Program-made: the position numbers and the translations under genes
In this document: piece after piece, positions 44,501 to 55,100 of the stretch
How the letters are laid out: each line of letters begins with the position of its first letter
Position numbering within the stretch: the first letter of the stretch is position 1
Notes under the pieces: generated by a model
Database searches by the model: none
Told to the model about the DNA's origin: nothing
Seen by the model: only the letters and a program-made list of their open reading frames with translations
Assembly: GCA_010909165.1 (NCBI GenBank)
Contig: MU008174.1
Location: 930,001-994,000, forward strand
Length of the DNA: 64,000 bases
Direction: 5' to 3'
Origin: Anthoceros angustus
Lineage: Eukaryota > Streptophyta > Anthocerotopsida > Anthocerotales > Anthocerotaceae

Positions 44501-44875
44501 CCTGCGCTGCCGAATGCCGCAGTTTGGCACACTTTGTTAGCTGCTTGTCAAAAGTGGAGAAACGTGGAAGTGGGACGCCATGCTTTCCATGAAGCAGTGA
44601 AACTAGATGACAAAGATGCCGCAGCATATGTTTTGATGTCCAACATCTACACCAGTGCCCAGATGTGCGAGGACGCGGAGGAGATGCAGGAGAGGAGGAA
44701 AGGACTGGGTGCGTGGAAGCAGCCAGGCCAGAGCTGGTGGACAGACATAGACGGATTAGTGCACAGTTTTGTGGTTGGGGATACAAAGCATCCCGAGAGT
44801 GAGGAGATATATGCAACGTTGGAACACCTTGTAATTGATTCCTGTCTTCCGCAGTCATCAGAAAATGTAACATGA
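41564..44875 (+). CDS. Pentatricopeptide repeat protein, PLS class with E/E+ end
   Basis: A single open frame of 1103 codons without introns. Eight roughly 100-residue triplets recur from about residue 160, each with MYAKCGSLEDAxxVF, NVVTWTALIAGYSQQGMG, LLQACAS and GKQLHAQIREQG blocks (first and last more divergent). After the repeats come the E motif (AAAYVLMSNIYTSAQ) and E+ motif (GQSWWTDIDGLVHSFVVGD, HPESEEIY). There is no DYW deaminase domain. PLS proteins bind organellar RNA one base per repeat; E+ types usually act in C-to-U editing with a separate DYW partner. One triplet near 43331 lacks about 25 residues. The N-terminus (about 1-95) is a candidate targeting region; Met choices at 41564, 41618 or later are possible. 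Confidence 0.95.
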   Translation: MAHWFSVSGLGLHGASETMGAWRSRGALHSHIWRQGMWLNPAWVDAQKAAVDMHCAHVCMSSSWSSPDDLDHGRPAGAGYRCRVVTAESVSNVCEQGQLAEAVEGLGVLVQTGCRVSKSLFYAVLRKCVVKKDLVLGRRVHALSVKNEYGSDTFLCNHVLRMYAFHDRLQEAMDVFTVVAKPDAFMWSSIMSAHVKHGESKQAVRLYDEMRRSSVKPDGHVFVAALQACAKLADLPTGKQVHADVCASGLRPDVFVSHCLVEMYAKCGSLEDAERVFDGIPQKDVVIWNAMIAGYAQYGMGREALHLYSAMQDDGNAAPTSGTFVHLLQACASMGALGLEKGQQLHAQIREQGLQLDAILGCSLVNMYAKCGSLLDAHSVFDRLAEKDVVAWTALIAAYSQQGLGEEALHLYSSMREEGIHPPDSVTFLCLLQACGSVGAAALKRGKQLHAQVREEGLDADVGVGCSLVNMYAKCGSLEDAQCVFDGLVQKNVATWTAMISGYSQQGMGQEALRLYSAMKEGGIVAPDSVTFACLLQACASVGEPALEQGKQLHIQLRKQGLEADVVVCSSLVNMYAKCGTLQDAHSVFDELSLYSGMLEGGITAPTSGIYVCLLQACASVGTLALEKGKQLHAQIRGQGLEADGAIGCSLVNMYAKCGSLEDAQMVFGRLCKKDVTSWTALIAGYSQQGMGQEALRLYSAMQIEGIVAPDSVTFVCLLQACANIGTLALGKGKQLHAQIRERGLQTHVVVANSLVSMYAKCGSLEDAQRVFDRLGQKNVVTWTALIAGYSQQGMSQEALNLFNAMQEQGMAPPNSVTFVCLLQACANVAGLHPGRQLHAEIEEQGLQADLTVGHSLINMYAKSGSMIEAQHVFEALPERGVVAWNTLIAGFTREGDSEAVFDLVHKMREDGVQPDDITFLSVLTVCSHVGLVTKGREYFEAMSRSYGITPTAEHYTCMVDLLSRAGQLDEALALARTMPALPNAAVWHTLLAACQKWRNVEVGRHAFHEAVKLDDKDAAAYVLMSNIYTSAQMCEDAEEMQERRKGLGAWKQPGQSWWTDIDGLVHSFVVGDTKHPESEEIYATLEHLVIDSCLPQSSENVT

Positions 44876-45014
44876 CTAGTTGACCTACAAGATTAGGGAA
44901 AGGCGTATAATACCGTAATGGGGTTCGAGGCTTGCTGCATGTGGACAGTCTGATGGGTCTCCACTGGTTTTGCATCTACCATCAGAGGAGACCAATCCAT
45001 CATGGTCGCTGCAT

Positions 45015-45769
45015 CTAGCATCCATCAGTTGACCAATCCATCATGCATCCACCGATGTGGCAGACACCCACCCCCTTGAAAGCAAGCCTTTCACAGGACA
45101 GCTCCACATCCTGTCCACTTTGGAAACAAAATTTGGAGAACCCTCTCCTGCTCATCGCTAGGAAAAATCCCTTCGCTTCAGCTGCATCACTATCCAGAGT
45201 GGCTAGTAGAGCTGAATCGAAGCAGAGACAGGGGCGACCAAGAATCAAGGCCTTCAACTGGGGCGAAATTTGTCCCATCTTCTCGATGCTTCTACGACAA
45301 CTCTGCCGTTCAGGACAACACCTAACGGCACACAGGGGAGGCGTCGTTCGCGAAAGTGCCTGGAGAAAGCTCCGCCGGAGAAAATCTGGATTGGCGAGTA
45401 TGAAAAGCCAGACCTTGCACACAGCCCGACAACGGGCCTGCGCTGCCGCAGGTAACCGCAGCACTTCTCCCACCAAAACCTCCGGCAATGTCGAACAAAC
45501 CACGGAATGCACCCCAGTGCCTGCTGCGCTGGTAGAGACGCCATCACCAAGCTCTTCCCCAACCAGGTAAAGCATCAAAAGGAGATCATACCTGACCTCA
45601 CTCCTTCCAGCTGACCAGGGCTCACGGAACTCCTCGTTGGGTTCTCGCCATCGTTCATATCCTCCTCATCTTCTGACCACGAGTCGAAATCGGTTTCACA
45701 CTCCTCTTCATCCGTTTCGTATTCGCACTCAAGGTCTTCACTGTTCTCCAGGCCCTCGGCGTCTTCCAT
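45015..45769 (-). CDS. Probable F-box protein, two exons
   Basis: Exon 1 (45769 to about 45592) encodes a very acidic leader (MEDAEGLENSEDLECEYETD). A short intron (about 71 bp) with donor CAG/GTATGA and acceptor GCAGCAG joins in phase to exon 2 (45520-45015). A second in-phase donor/acceptor choice exists about 5 bases upstream. Exon 2 begins with an F-box-like stretch, STLPEVLVGEVLRLPAAAQA, then RAVCKVW and LANPDFLRRSF, matching the usual LPxxLxxxIL...RLP...RxVCKxW pattern. No Kelch or LRR repeats follow and the protein is short (about 227 residues). F-box proteins link substrates to SCF ubiquitin ligases. An alternative is a non-expressed fragment. Confidence 0.6.
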
Positions 45770-47152
45770 GTCTACCGCACAATCCTAAAACTCTCGGCCT
45801 ACAGGACGCGTTGTGTGAGACTACAGGAGCCCGCAGCTCCGGCCTCCAGGGCCCCTGGTTCAAATCGGACCCACGAACCAAATGGCGGGTACAATTTCTT
45901 ATAGATGGACGCACCTAACTTGACCTAACTCTCGTTCAATCGATTCTTAACCTCGAGTCCGTTAGTTTCGCTAGACGGCTACGTCTGGAGATGATGCATG
46001 TGTCATGTTGGTGTCATACCCTAGAAGATCCAGTATGCTAGGTGCTGGCGGGAGACGCACAAAAATTCAGCCTGCTGCAGTCAGCTATGGAATTGTCCTC
46101 CTCACCCGAGATAGACAGCAGTGATGGGAACTGTGTAATCAAATGGAAGGGGGAACAGAGCATTTGGGAAACGAAAGCTTCGTGAACGGCCGCATTCGGG
46201 AGCAAAACGGCATGGTGGTACGAGTCCCTGGCTAGCCCCGAAGATGATCGATGGACAGAAGAAGTCAGAATTTCAGCCTGTTGATCTTTCTAGCGTTAAA
46301 TCAAAAGAACCTGCACCGCAAGCTTGGAATCCTGCCGAACCTCCGGCAACTTTGCCAACCAACTTGTTGAACAAATAGATTGCTGCTGCCGGGCTCTCCC
46401 AGACATCCTGCCATCACAAGTGGCCTGATGTCAAAACCACAAACCTGGTCTCTACCTCCTTGCAGACACCCATCCCTTTGAAAACCAGACTGTGATGCTT
46501 GCTTCGTCCTCCAGACACGTTAGGAATTCACAGGAAATTTTTTTTGAAAAGAAGATTTTATTATAAAAAATGGGAAAAACCAGTCCACCAAAAAACAAAG
46601 GGGGAAAAACCCAACAAGGGCACCATCGCAGGGGATTAGGACTTCTGTGGTACGGACCACGATGTTTTAGCGCCAGAGCCGAAGCAAGCAGGATTGTGAT
46701 TTCATCACAGTCCAACTTCGAGAATGAATTAGGGGGGAGACCTATCCCCATGTTCCCATGTTGTCGAGATTCGCAAGGAAAGGACGGCTACTTCTGAAGA
46801 TCATGCATCTTCTAACAAGTACTTTCCAGGACTCTTAGGATCGTCCCTTCGCTTGTGAGGTTTATTTAATCTGACCTACTAGCCTCTTCTGGGTTTTTTT
46901 ACAAGACTCTCATACAAAGCTATGCTGATTTCTCTTATTTAATCGCAATCAATGTGCTCCTTCTGGAAAACAGGCTGACGAATGGCCGAGCTTGTTTTGT
47001 AAAATATACCTACATGAGGACGAAGAACCTAGAGCTATAAGACAAGACTTCACCTATGCAAGTTTTGAAACTGCGGCCTTCATGATATTAGGGTCACTAC
47101 GCTCTAACCAACAACAACTGACCTAGTAGACCACATTGACAACTAATCGTGC
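45770..47152. other. Intergenic with dispersed repeats
   Basis: 46545-46650 (GGGAAAAACCAGTCCACC, GGGGGAAAAACCCAACAAGG) is related to 32510-32625. 46755-46920 (GTTGTCGAGATTCGCAAGG, GATCATGCATCTTC) is a decayed copy of 49625-49795. No gene is seen. Confidence 0.6.
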
Positions 47153-47500
47153 ACGGATTAGTGCACAATTTTATCCTTGGGATATGAAGCATCTTGAGAG
47201 TGACGAGATATATGCAACATTGGAACACCTTGTAATCGATTATTATTTCCACAGTCATCAGAAAATGTAAACTAGTTTACCTCTTAGAACAATTAAGAAA
47301 AAATATATAATATTATAATTATTGCTAAATGAAATCCTACCCTCGTCCCTATTGAGAGCTCTACGAGGCTAGTTCTGAATGAAATCTTTGTGCAAGCTTC
47401 GATGTCTACTTTAATATATTTCCGAAATCACGAAAATAAATGTGTATAATATCATAATTGCGTTCGAGGCTTGCTGCATCTAAACAATATGATGGCCTCC
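47153..47500 (+). pseudogene. Decayed duplicate of the PPR gene 3' end
   Basis: 47153-47290 aligns with 44751-44875 (GGATTAGTGCACA, GATATATGCAAC, TTGGAACACCTTGTAAT, GTCATCAGAAAATGTAA). 47455-47490 matches its downstream flank (GTTCGAGGCTTGCTGCAT). The E+ codons are partly preserved but short indels and the missing body make it a pseudogene. Confidence 0.85.
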
Positions 47501-49476
47501 TCGCATGGAACCAAACGATTTTGTATTTTCTGACAAGCATTTCACCATCTTGACACCATTGCGTACACTCATCCCATCCAAGAGATTTCATACACAAGCT
47601 TCACGTTCCAAGTTTAAATGTGTGTCAAGAATAGCACAAAGACTGAAAATGAAGGGGAGCTCTAAGGTATAATCGACGAGCAATAGAATTACTAAGTTAA
47701 ACGGTTCCCATAAGGGAAAGCCCACATAATGTGTGATTGCATAGAGTTCTTGAGTTGATAGCTTCTTAATTAGAAAAATATCCTCAAACTTATATAGTAA
47801 GGCTAGCTCTAAAATACAAAACTTACATAATGTGTGATTGTATGGAGTTCTTAAGTTGGCGACTTCTTAGTTAGAAAAATACGCTCATAACTATATAGTA
47901 AGACTAGCTTTCAAATATAAGATTTTGGAAAGTACCAAGATTGGTTAAGAAAGCTAGGCTATGAGATTAGCTCTATTTAAGCTCTCAAACCCTTGATTGA
48001 TTGTTGCACACATCCGAAAGAAGTAAAGAGCAAAACCTTTTGGAGATCACTCATCACATATCTAACGATATGTCATAGTGGTTTTACTTGAAGACTCACT
48101 TTTTATATCTCTACCTCAAATAGATAAGCAAGTCGAGCAACATTCCTTAAAGCAGAATAAACAGCATCAAGCACAAACATAAATTTGAATCTAGAATGGC
48201 AGGGACTTTGGGTATTAATAACACCGTGAGTAAGGCAAAACGAGGGAGAAGATATTTGGATTAATTATGATGAAGAAACGCAACTTCCATTTTACGTGAC
48301 AAAGAAATGAATTGGAGACATGCACCAATGTTTCACCTTATGTCAATATTGAGTCAAAACAAAAAGTGACACACCATCGTAAGTTATTAGGTTCAAGCAA
48401 AAATCTTCCAACCATGGAGGAAATTCACATAGACACACAAACACAAAGAGAAAAATAAGATAGTGAGTATATTTGACTCCTATTTTTGCATGGTTTTTTT
48501 TGCTCTTTAGTCTTATATTTTGAGTAATTATTTACTTTATATTTGCATAGGTACTAGAGAGCAACATTTTAGAGAAGAGCCTCAACATTTCACATGAACG
48601 TGAGCAAGAGGAATACATTCCAACTCTCCTTATTAAAAACCAAGCGGTGAGATGGTAGAACATGACAAAGAAGCTGTTCGTGCCTTATTCGAAAGAATAA
48701 ACAGCCGTAGCTTGCAAAGGAGAGGAGAGGAAAAGGGAGATGGAGAGGAAAAGGGAAAGAGCTTTAGCAAGAGCAAGAGTAAGCGTAAGAGAAAGGGAAT
48801 ATAAAATATAGAAATGCAGAGGGATTGTAGGCTCATAGGAGATTGGGCGTGGGTGCCGTACAGTATGATATTATCATGAAGTAAAACTTTATCACATAGT
48901 TTTTAATAATAATTTTTATTACTAAAACTATAAATTATTTTCTCAACTTGGTATTATTTTAATAAGAGTTAGGATACTGTTTTTATAGTGCTATGATATG
49001 AGCCTTCAAAGATGTAGTGTGTCTTTTAATTTTTGTGATGATAGGCTTGTGACTCTATTTATATTTTCTTGTGAATAAAATTCATATTATAATTAAAAAT
49101 ACAAGATAATAAGTTTTTAGGTTAGTGCAGACCTAACACATTGTAGCTTCGTACTCTACGATTGCATCAGGGATGCTAATATCAAGATAAATCATCGAAA
49201 AACATCTATTCATAATTACAAGGATAAGTGACTTGTGCTCGACTCGACGAGTAATATTTTTCCATGGCTAGAGTGATCTAATATTTTTATTATGTAGGAA
49301 AAACGAACTCGAAGGAGAAGGCCTTGAGAAGATGGTAGGTAGGGATTAATTTTTCAAATGTGGGAAAAAGGAATGAGCTTGGTGTGGTTTGGTTTGGTTT
49401 CTTCTCTCAACCCAATTCGTAGGTGCATTGAACTCCCTAGTGTGAGTTTGAAGGCATAGGAGTACTTGCCAAAAGG
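47501..49476. other. AT-rich intergenic, no gene
   Basis: A direct repeat of about 100 bp (ACATAATGTGTGATTG...ATAGTAAG) occurs at about 47725-47810 and 47825-47910. A polypurine run (GGAGAGGAGAGGAAAAGGG) occupies 48716-48800. Otherwise nothing recognisable. Confidence 0.6.
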
Positions 49477-49803
49477 ATGGATGGAGGTGAAACTCCAATT
49501 GGCATGTCGCATCCACCGAGCTCCAAGTCCCAAGAGCCCAATCGGCCTAATGGTCAGGGTGTTGGGCCACCGCGACTAGGCCTTCAAGCCGATCCAAGCC
49601 TCATGACTCGACATGTCTCCATGTTCGATGTTGTCGAGATTCGCAAGGAAAAGGACGGCTACTTCAAGATCATGCATCTTCCGACAAGTACTTTCCAGAC
49701 TCTTAGGATCGCTCCTTCGCTTGTGAGGTTTATTTTGTTTTACCTACTAGCCTCTTGGGTTTTGATAAGACTCGTCCAAAGCTATCTTTGCCATGCCGTG
49801 TGA
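49477..49803 (+). CDS. Hypothetical repeat-associated ORF
   Basis: 108 codons starting MDGGETPIGMSHPPSS and containing SMFDVVEIRKEKDGYFKIMH. The 3' half recurs in decayed form at 46755-46920, so it belongs to a dispersed element rather than a unique gene. It abuts the LTR-like block that starts at about 49757. Product unknown. Confidence 0.3.
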   Translation: MDGGETPIGMSHPPSSKSQEPNRPNGQGVGPPRLGLQADPSLMTRHVSMFDVVEIRKEKDGYFKIMHLPTSTFQTLRIAPSLVRFILFYLLASWVLIRLVQSYLCHAV

Positions 49804-49872
49804 TACTAATCTCGCACTTGGGTTTAGTGTTTGATTAGCATTAATTAATATAATTACTTATCTTTACATAAG

Positions 49873-50222
49873 TAATTAGTGTTAATTAATCTAAGGTTCT
49901 TATGTTAATTAAGCATTGATTAGTGTTAATTAATGTAAGGTGCTTATGTTAATTAAGCATTGATCGTGTTAATTAATCTAAGGTGCTTATGTTAATTAAG
50001 CATTGATCGGTGTTAATTAATCTAAGGTGCTTATGTTAATTAAGCATTGATCGCTGTTAATTAAACATGGTTAGCAATAGCTAAGTGGATAAGCTCAAGT
50101 AATATGCTTTGGCATATTCCTTGCATATTATAGTGTATTCTTAGGATACAATAGCTAAGTGGATAAGCTTAAGTAATATGCTTTAGCATATTGCTTGCAT
50201 ATTATAGTGTATTCTTAGGATA
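49873..50222. repeat. Two AT-rich minisatellites, first copy
   Basis: About four units of 37-43 bp (TTAATTAATCTAAGG...TTATGTTAATTAAGCATTG) are followed by two units of about 72 bp (CAATAGCTAAGTGGATAAGC) at 50077-50222. The second copy at 51020-51325 has one fewer 40-bp unit. Confidence 0.9.
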
Positions 50223-50244
50223 TTTCCTGACATGGATGCCAATA

Positions 50245-50330
50245 GGATATCTTAGGAATATGCCGATACTAAGGGCCAGTATATATAGACCCTTCCATTG
50301 AGGACAAGCTGATCATAGCTTGTCCTCTAG
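50245..50330 (+). promoter_or_regulatory. TATA-like box with downstream palindrome
   Basis: CCAGTATATATAGACCC is followed by GGACAAGC-TGATCATA-GCTTGTCC, an inverted repeat with 8-bp arms. Repeated at 51360-51420. Resembles the promoter of a plus-strand LTR, but no primer site was found. Confidence 0.35.
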
Positions 50331-51845
50331 ATATGCAATGCAAGGTTTTGTGAGGAGGCCAAAGCTATGACCCAAGAGCGATGTGTGAGGAATTTGCGTG
50401 TTGTTCTTGTGGGAGAGTATGTTTGTACCACGACGCGAGCTACTCCTTCCTGTTACAAGTGTGCATCATACGAGATGGGCGACTCCGGACACCAAGAGCG
50501 GAAAGTCGAATTCCTCCCTTGATCTTGGGAACGGCTCAAGTAGCCCGCGCCACTGCTCGAGCACGTGTTCAAATGTTGTGCACGACTAGAGTTTGGCTAA
50601 CTATGGTTAGTTGCCCCTAGGTTAGTCACCGCTCTAACTAACCCACTGCTCTAGCTAGCCGCCGTGCCACGGCTACCATGTATGCCGCCACGGCCTCGGC
50701 GAGATCACTTGGCTCGGTCACGGTGTCTACCATAGCACGGCAATTGACTATGTCCTTCACTACCGGAGCTTGCTCAATCCGCGTGACATCCTCCTCCTTC
50801 CTCTAGCTTTCCGCAGGAGGACTTGGGTCCAATCCATCCGTTCGAACTTGGCCAAATGTTGGAAAGCGTCCACAAATGTTTGATTCCCAACTGGGTTCTT
50901 CCGGTTTTGATAAGACTCTCCAAAGCTATGCCGCCATGCCGTGTGATACTAATCTCGCACTTGGGTTTAGTGTTTGATTAGCATTAATTAATATAATTAC
51001 TTATCTTTACATAAGTAATTAGTGTTAATTAATCTAAGGTTCTTATGTTAATTAAGCATTGATTAGTGTTAATTAATGTAAGGTGCTTATGTTAATTAAG
51101 CATTGATCGTGTTAATTAATCTAAGGTGCTTATGTTAATTAAGCATTGATCGCTGTTAATTAAACATGGTTAGCAATAGCTAAGTGGATAAGCTCAAGTA
51201 ATATGCTTTGGCATATTCCTTGCATATTATAGTGTATTCTTAGGATACAATAGCTAAGTGGATAAGCTTAAGTAATATGCTTTAGCATATTGCTTGCATA
51301 TTATAGTGTATTCTTAGGATATTTCGGTCATGCCAATAGGATATCTTAGGAATATGCCGATACTAAGGGCTAGTATATATAGACCCTTCCATTGAGGACA
51401 AGCTGATCATAGCTTGTCCTCAGATGCAATGCAAGGTTTTGTGAGGAGGCCAAAGCTATGACCCAAGAGCGATGTGTGAGGAATTTGCGTGTTGTTCTTG
51501 AGAGTATGTTTGTACCACGACGCATGAGCTACTCCTTCCTGTTACATGTCGTGTGATCATACACGAGATGGGCGACTCCGGACACCAAGAGCGGAAAGTC
51601 GAATTCCTCCCTTGATCTTGGGAACGGCTCAAGTAGCCCGCCACTGCTCGAGCACGTGTTCAAATGTTGTGCCCGACTAGAGTTTGGCTAACTATGGTTA
51701 GTTGCCCCTAGGTTAGTCACCGCCTAACTAACCCACTGCTCTAGCTAGCCGCCTCGTACGGCTACCATGTATGCCGCCACGGCCTCCGCCGAGATCACTT
51801 GGCTCGCAAAGGTCTACCATAGCCCGGCACTGACTATGTCCTTCA

Positions 51846-52469
51846 CTACCGGAGCTTGCTCAATCCGCGACATCCTCCTCCTTCCTCTAGCTTTCCGCAG
51901 GAGGACTTGGGTCCAATCCATCCGCTCGAACTTGGCCAAATGTTGGAAAGCGTCCACAAATGTTTGATTCCCAAGGGTTCTTCTGGGTTGTCACCTTCCC
52001 AACTCACCAGGAATTCTCGGATGGTCCGGCCACGCAGAGCTCGCTCCCTTGTGGCTAGGATGGCTGCTGGCTGCAAGATAAGGGCATCTCCCACTTTGAA
52101 ATTCTTGCGCTTGAGAGGCTGCCCCTTCATGCTTACTCCTCCCTCCTCCTTCCTCTGAATGTCTTCTTTGGCAAGTGGCTCTCCTTCTCTAAGGAGCTCG
52201 AACTCAGGCCGAACTACAGTCTTCCTTCCCTCTCCTTGCTTATCTTCTGCAGATGCCTCATCTAGAAACTGCTGTGATGGAAGGACTCCTACAAACTTCT
52301 TCAACAAGGAAACGTGGAAGGTCTTGCACATCTTCCAATGTGCTGGAAGGTCTAGTTGATAAGCTACTGTGGAGACCTTCCTGCTAACAGCAAATGGACG
52401 GACATACCTATAGGCGAGCTTGGCCTTACCTTCCTGCAGCTTGGAGTACCTATTAGGCGCACTCACCAC
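51846..52469 (-). pseudogene. Gypsy integrase C-terminus with chromodomain-like end
   Basis: 207-codon open frame: LQEGKAKLAYRYVRPFAVSR and VAYQLDLPAHWKMCKTFHVS are the gypsy integrase C-terminal (GPY/F-like) region. IREFLVSWEGDNPEEPLG near the end resembles the chromodomain that directs chromoviruses to heterochromatin. The last part overlaps the purine tract before the LTR. Confidence 0.85.
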
Positions 52470-53330
52470 ACTAGGTCGCCAACCTCGTGTTCATCTCTTC
52501 GTTTCTTGTTGGCGTGCTTTGCTCTCGATCATTGATTGTTGCCATTCTACGCCTTCGGAAATCTTGACGCATGCTCTCATTCGGTGATTGACCTTTTCCC
52601 CCGCAACACCGCCACATACGGTGGTGGAATATTCTTTCCATATGTCGACGAAAGGCGAATACCCGCCAGAGTGACGGGTGAGTTGTAAGCAAACTCGCAA
52701 GTGGCGCGCTTCTTCCCAATTCCTCCGACGGTCGTGGCGAAGGACGCAGCAAATCCTCCATCGTTTGGTTTTGCCTCTCGGCGCCGTCGATCGAGGATGG
52801 TAAGCCGAGCTCAAACACTGCTTCATCCCAAGCTTGCACAAAACTCCTTCCAAAACTGAGACAGGAACTTTGCATCTCTATCTGACACAATTTCTTGTGG
52901 CACACCATGCAGGCGCACTATCTCCTTCAAGAACAAAGGCACTAGTTGCTTGGCTTTGATCGTGCCCTTGCCGGAAATAAAGTGAGCAAGCTTGGTAGCT
53001 CTGTCTACACAGACCCACAGTCATGTCCTCTGCGTTCTCGGCAAGCATGTCACAAAATCACAAGCCATGCTTGCCCACTTCTCTTGGCACCTCTAACGGC
53101 ATAAGCAAGCTGCTGGTGCTCTTCTCCTTGCTTTTGCGACAAGGTAAGCACTCACCTTTGTTGATGCCTTTGTTTTCTTCATGCCTTGCCACGGACATGC
53201 TCCTTCAAGCGTCGTCTTATCTATCCCCATGTGTCCTGCTGTTGGTGCATCATGGGCATCATGCAATAAGGAAAGCTTCAATTCGAGCAACTCTCGGGTA
53301 TGCATAACCTTCCTTCTTGAACAAACATCC
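52470..53330 (-). pseudogene. Gypsy integrase, zinc-binding and core regions, broken
   Basis: 53305 onward reads LLHDAHDAPTAGHMGIDKT (His pair of the HHCC finger). Frameshifted pieces follow at 52908-52471, including LGMKQCLSSAYHPRS (the region after the second Asp) and HHRMWRCCGGK. The DDE triad cannot be assembled in one frame. Confidence 0.8.
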
Positions 53331-53479
53331 TTGGTGGATCTTTAGCGATCTCCCAATTCCGTCGGCACCGATTGAGAGGCTCTTCTAGCCTCGCAAGATC
53401 TTGCTCAAAGTAGCATCTTCAAGTAACTTGCCGCACTTCTCTCCATAAATTTGATTCTAACTTGTCATGTTGCTGCGTC

Positions 53480-53791
53480 TCACCTTAATGCATCAGCAAT
53501 CAAATTTGCTTTTCCTGGACTATAAGAAATAGTAACGTGGAAATCAGCAATTATCTCAGCCCATCTTCTCTGCCTCGGGTTCAAGAGCGGCTGCTTATAG
53601 AAGTGTTCCAAACTCCTATGATCTGTGAACACTGTGAATTCTGAGCCATACAAGTAATGTCGCCAAGTCTTCAGAGCATAAATTACTGCAAGCATCTCCT
53701 TGTCATGTGTGCTGTAATTCTTCTCGGCACCTTGAAGCTTTCTGGACAGAAAACTTACATTTCTCCCTTCTTGTTGCAGCACAGCTCCCAA
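53480..53791 (-). pseudogene. Gypsy RNase H, open
   Basis: MGAVLQQEGRNVSFLSRKLQ, YSTHDKEMLAVIYALKTWRH and FTVFTDHRSLEHFYKQPLL match the RNase H of Ty3/gypsy pol. It ends SPGKANLIADALR, the usual link to integrase. It is the best-preserved part of element D. Confidence 0.93.
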
Positions 53792-53799
53792 GGCATAAT

Positions 53800-55100
53800 C
53801 GATGCATCGGTTCTCACTGAAGGCTTTGTTGAGATCGAGGCAAGGTCAAAATTGTGGTTGATGCTCTGACTCTCTTCAACTCTTCAAATGCTTGCTTTGC
53901 GGCTCGACATGGGGAACTTTGCATTCTTGCAGTCAAGTCATCAGCAGCAATCCTTGCAAACCACGGAATGAAGCTCTTCATTTGGACAGTCATGCCAAAT
54001 TGTTGGAGCTCGATTAGGTCGAGTTGCGATCGAGGATGAGCTTCACTTTTCTGGTCAACTTCCACTCCATCAATGAAACCACAAACCCCAAGTAGTTCAC
54101 TTTGTTCTTAAAGAATTCACACTTCTTTTGTCTAGCAAATAGCTGGTTTTCCCTTAGTCTTTGTGAACACTAACTCCAAGTGCTCCTTGTGCTCTTCTCT
54201 GTTTTAGAGTAGACCAAGATGTAGATCACAAATACCTCAACAAATTTCCCTAGATAGGGCCTCGGAATCTTCATCATCAAGGTTGTGAAGTGGGCGCATT
54301 TGTCATGCCAAAGGGCAGCACGGAATTGGTAGTGCCGTACCTTGTTCAAGGCGGACTTGTATTCATCTCCAGACGATCGATTTGGTGAAAGCCGCTCGAA
54401 GATCAACCTTGAAGACTCTAGCACCCACGAGGTTATCCAAAATCTCTTCTATCCTAGGCATTTGAAACCTATTCTTGATCGTGGATGCATTTAACCCTCT
54501 ATAGTCAATGCACATTCGATCTTACCGTTTACATGCTTGACTATGAGAACTGGAGCGATAAGGTGACACGATTCCTCAATCAGCCCCTTCTTGATCCATC
54601 CATCACTGCGGCTTGAACCTCCATGTTCTGGGAGCTAGCTGTAAGGTGGCACAGCTACGGCTTTGCTCCGGCACCAGCTCGATGGCGTGGTCCACTTCTC
54701 TTCTTGGTGGCAGCCTTGCATTTACGAGAATACATGCAAACTTGGACAAAAGCTCAAACATCTCGGTGGTGCCTCTCCTTCTCTAGCTTGCTTTTCATCC
54801 ACTTGCTCTAGGCGGTGAAAAGGACGACATACTCTAGCTTTCCCTTCGGATAGCTCTTCTAGCATTCGGATGAAAACAATTTCTTGTCATGTTTTGTGCG
54901 ACTCCATGTATCTCCAACTCCTTGCCTTTCCAGCAAGCTCATCACGTGTCTCTGAAAGATATGTTTGGATCTACTCTCCAAAGCCAATCTTGCCCAAGCA
55001 AAACCTCGGGAGCGAGGCCAATAACTTCAAGCGAATCGTCAAGATACCCTTGAAAACTAATCTGTCATTATCTCATGCATGAATTTGCTCCACTGCTCTG
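53800..55100 (-). pseudogene. Gypsy protease/reverse transcriptase, heavily broken
   Basis: Pieces in several frames: MRIDYRGLNAST-like region near 54500, HFTTLMMKIPRPYLGKFVEVF then VIYILVYSKT (54290-54190, where YLDDILVYS is expected) and MKSFIPWFARIAADDLT (53990). The catalytic YxDD is damaged. No protease active-site DTG triad could be placed with confidence. Confidence 0.7.

Larger units (their letters stand above)
49757..51990. repeat. Tandem duplication of about 1.15 kb at the left end of gypsy element D
   Basis: 49757-50907 recurs as 50908-51990. Each copy holds the AT-rich host flank, the element D 3' LTR, the purine tract (50789-50806; 51873-51890) and about 100 bp of the pol 3' end. 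The junction near 50907 (GGTTTTGATAAGACTC) lies in a 4-5 bp overlap between internal and flank sequence. Confidence 0.9.
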
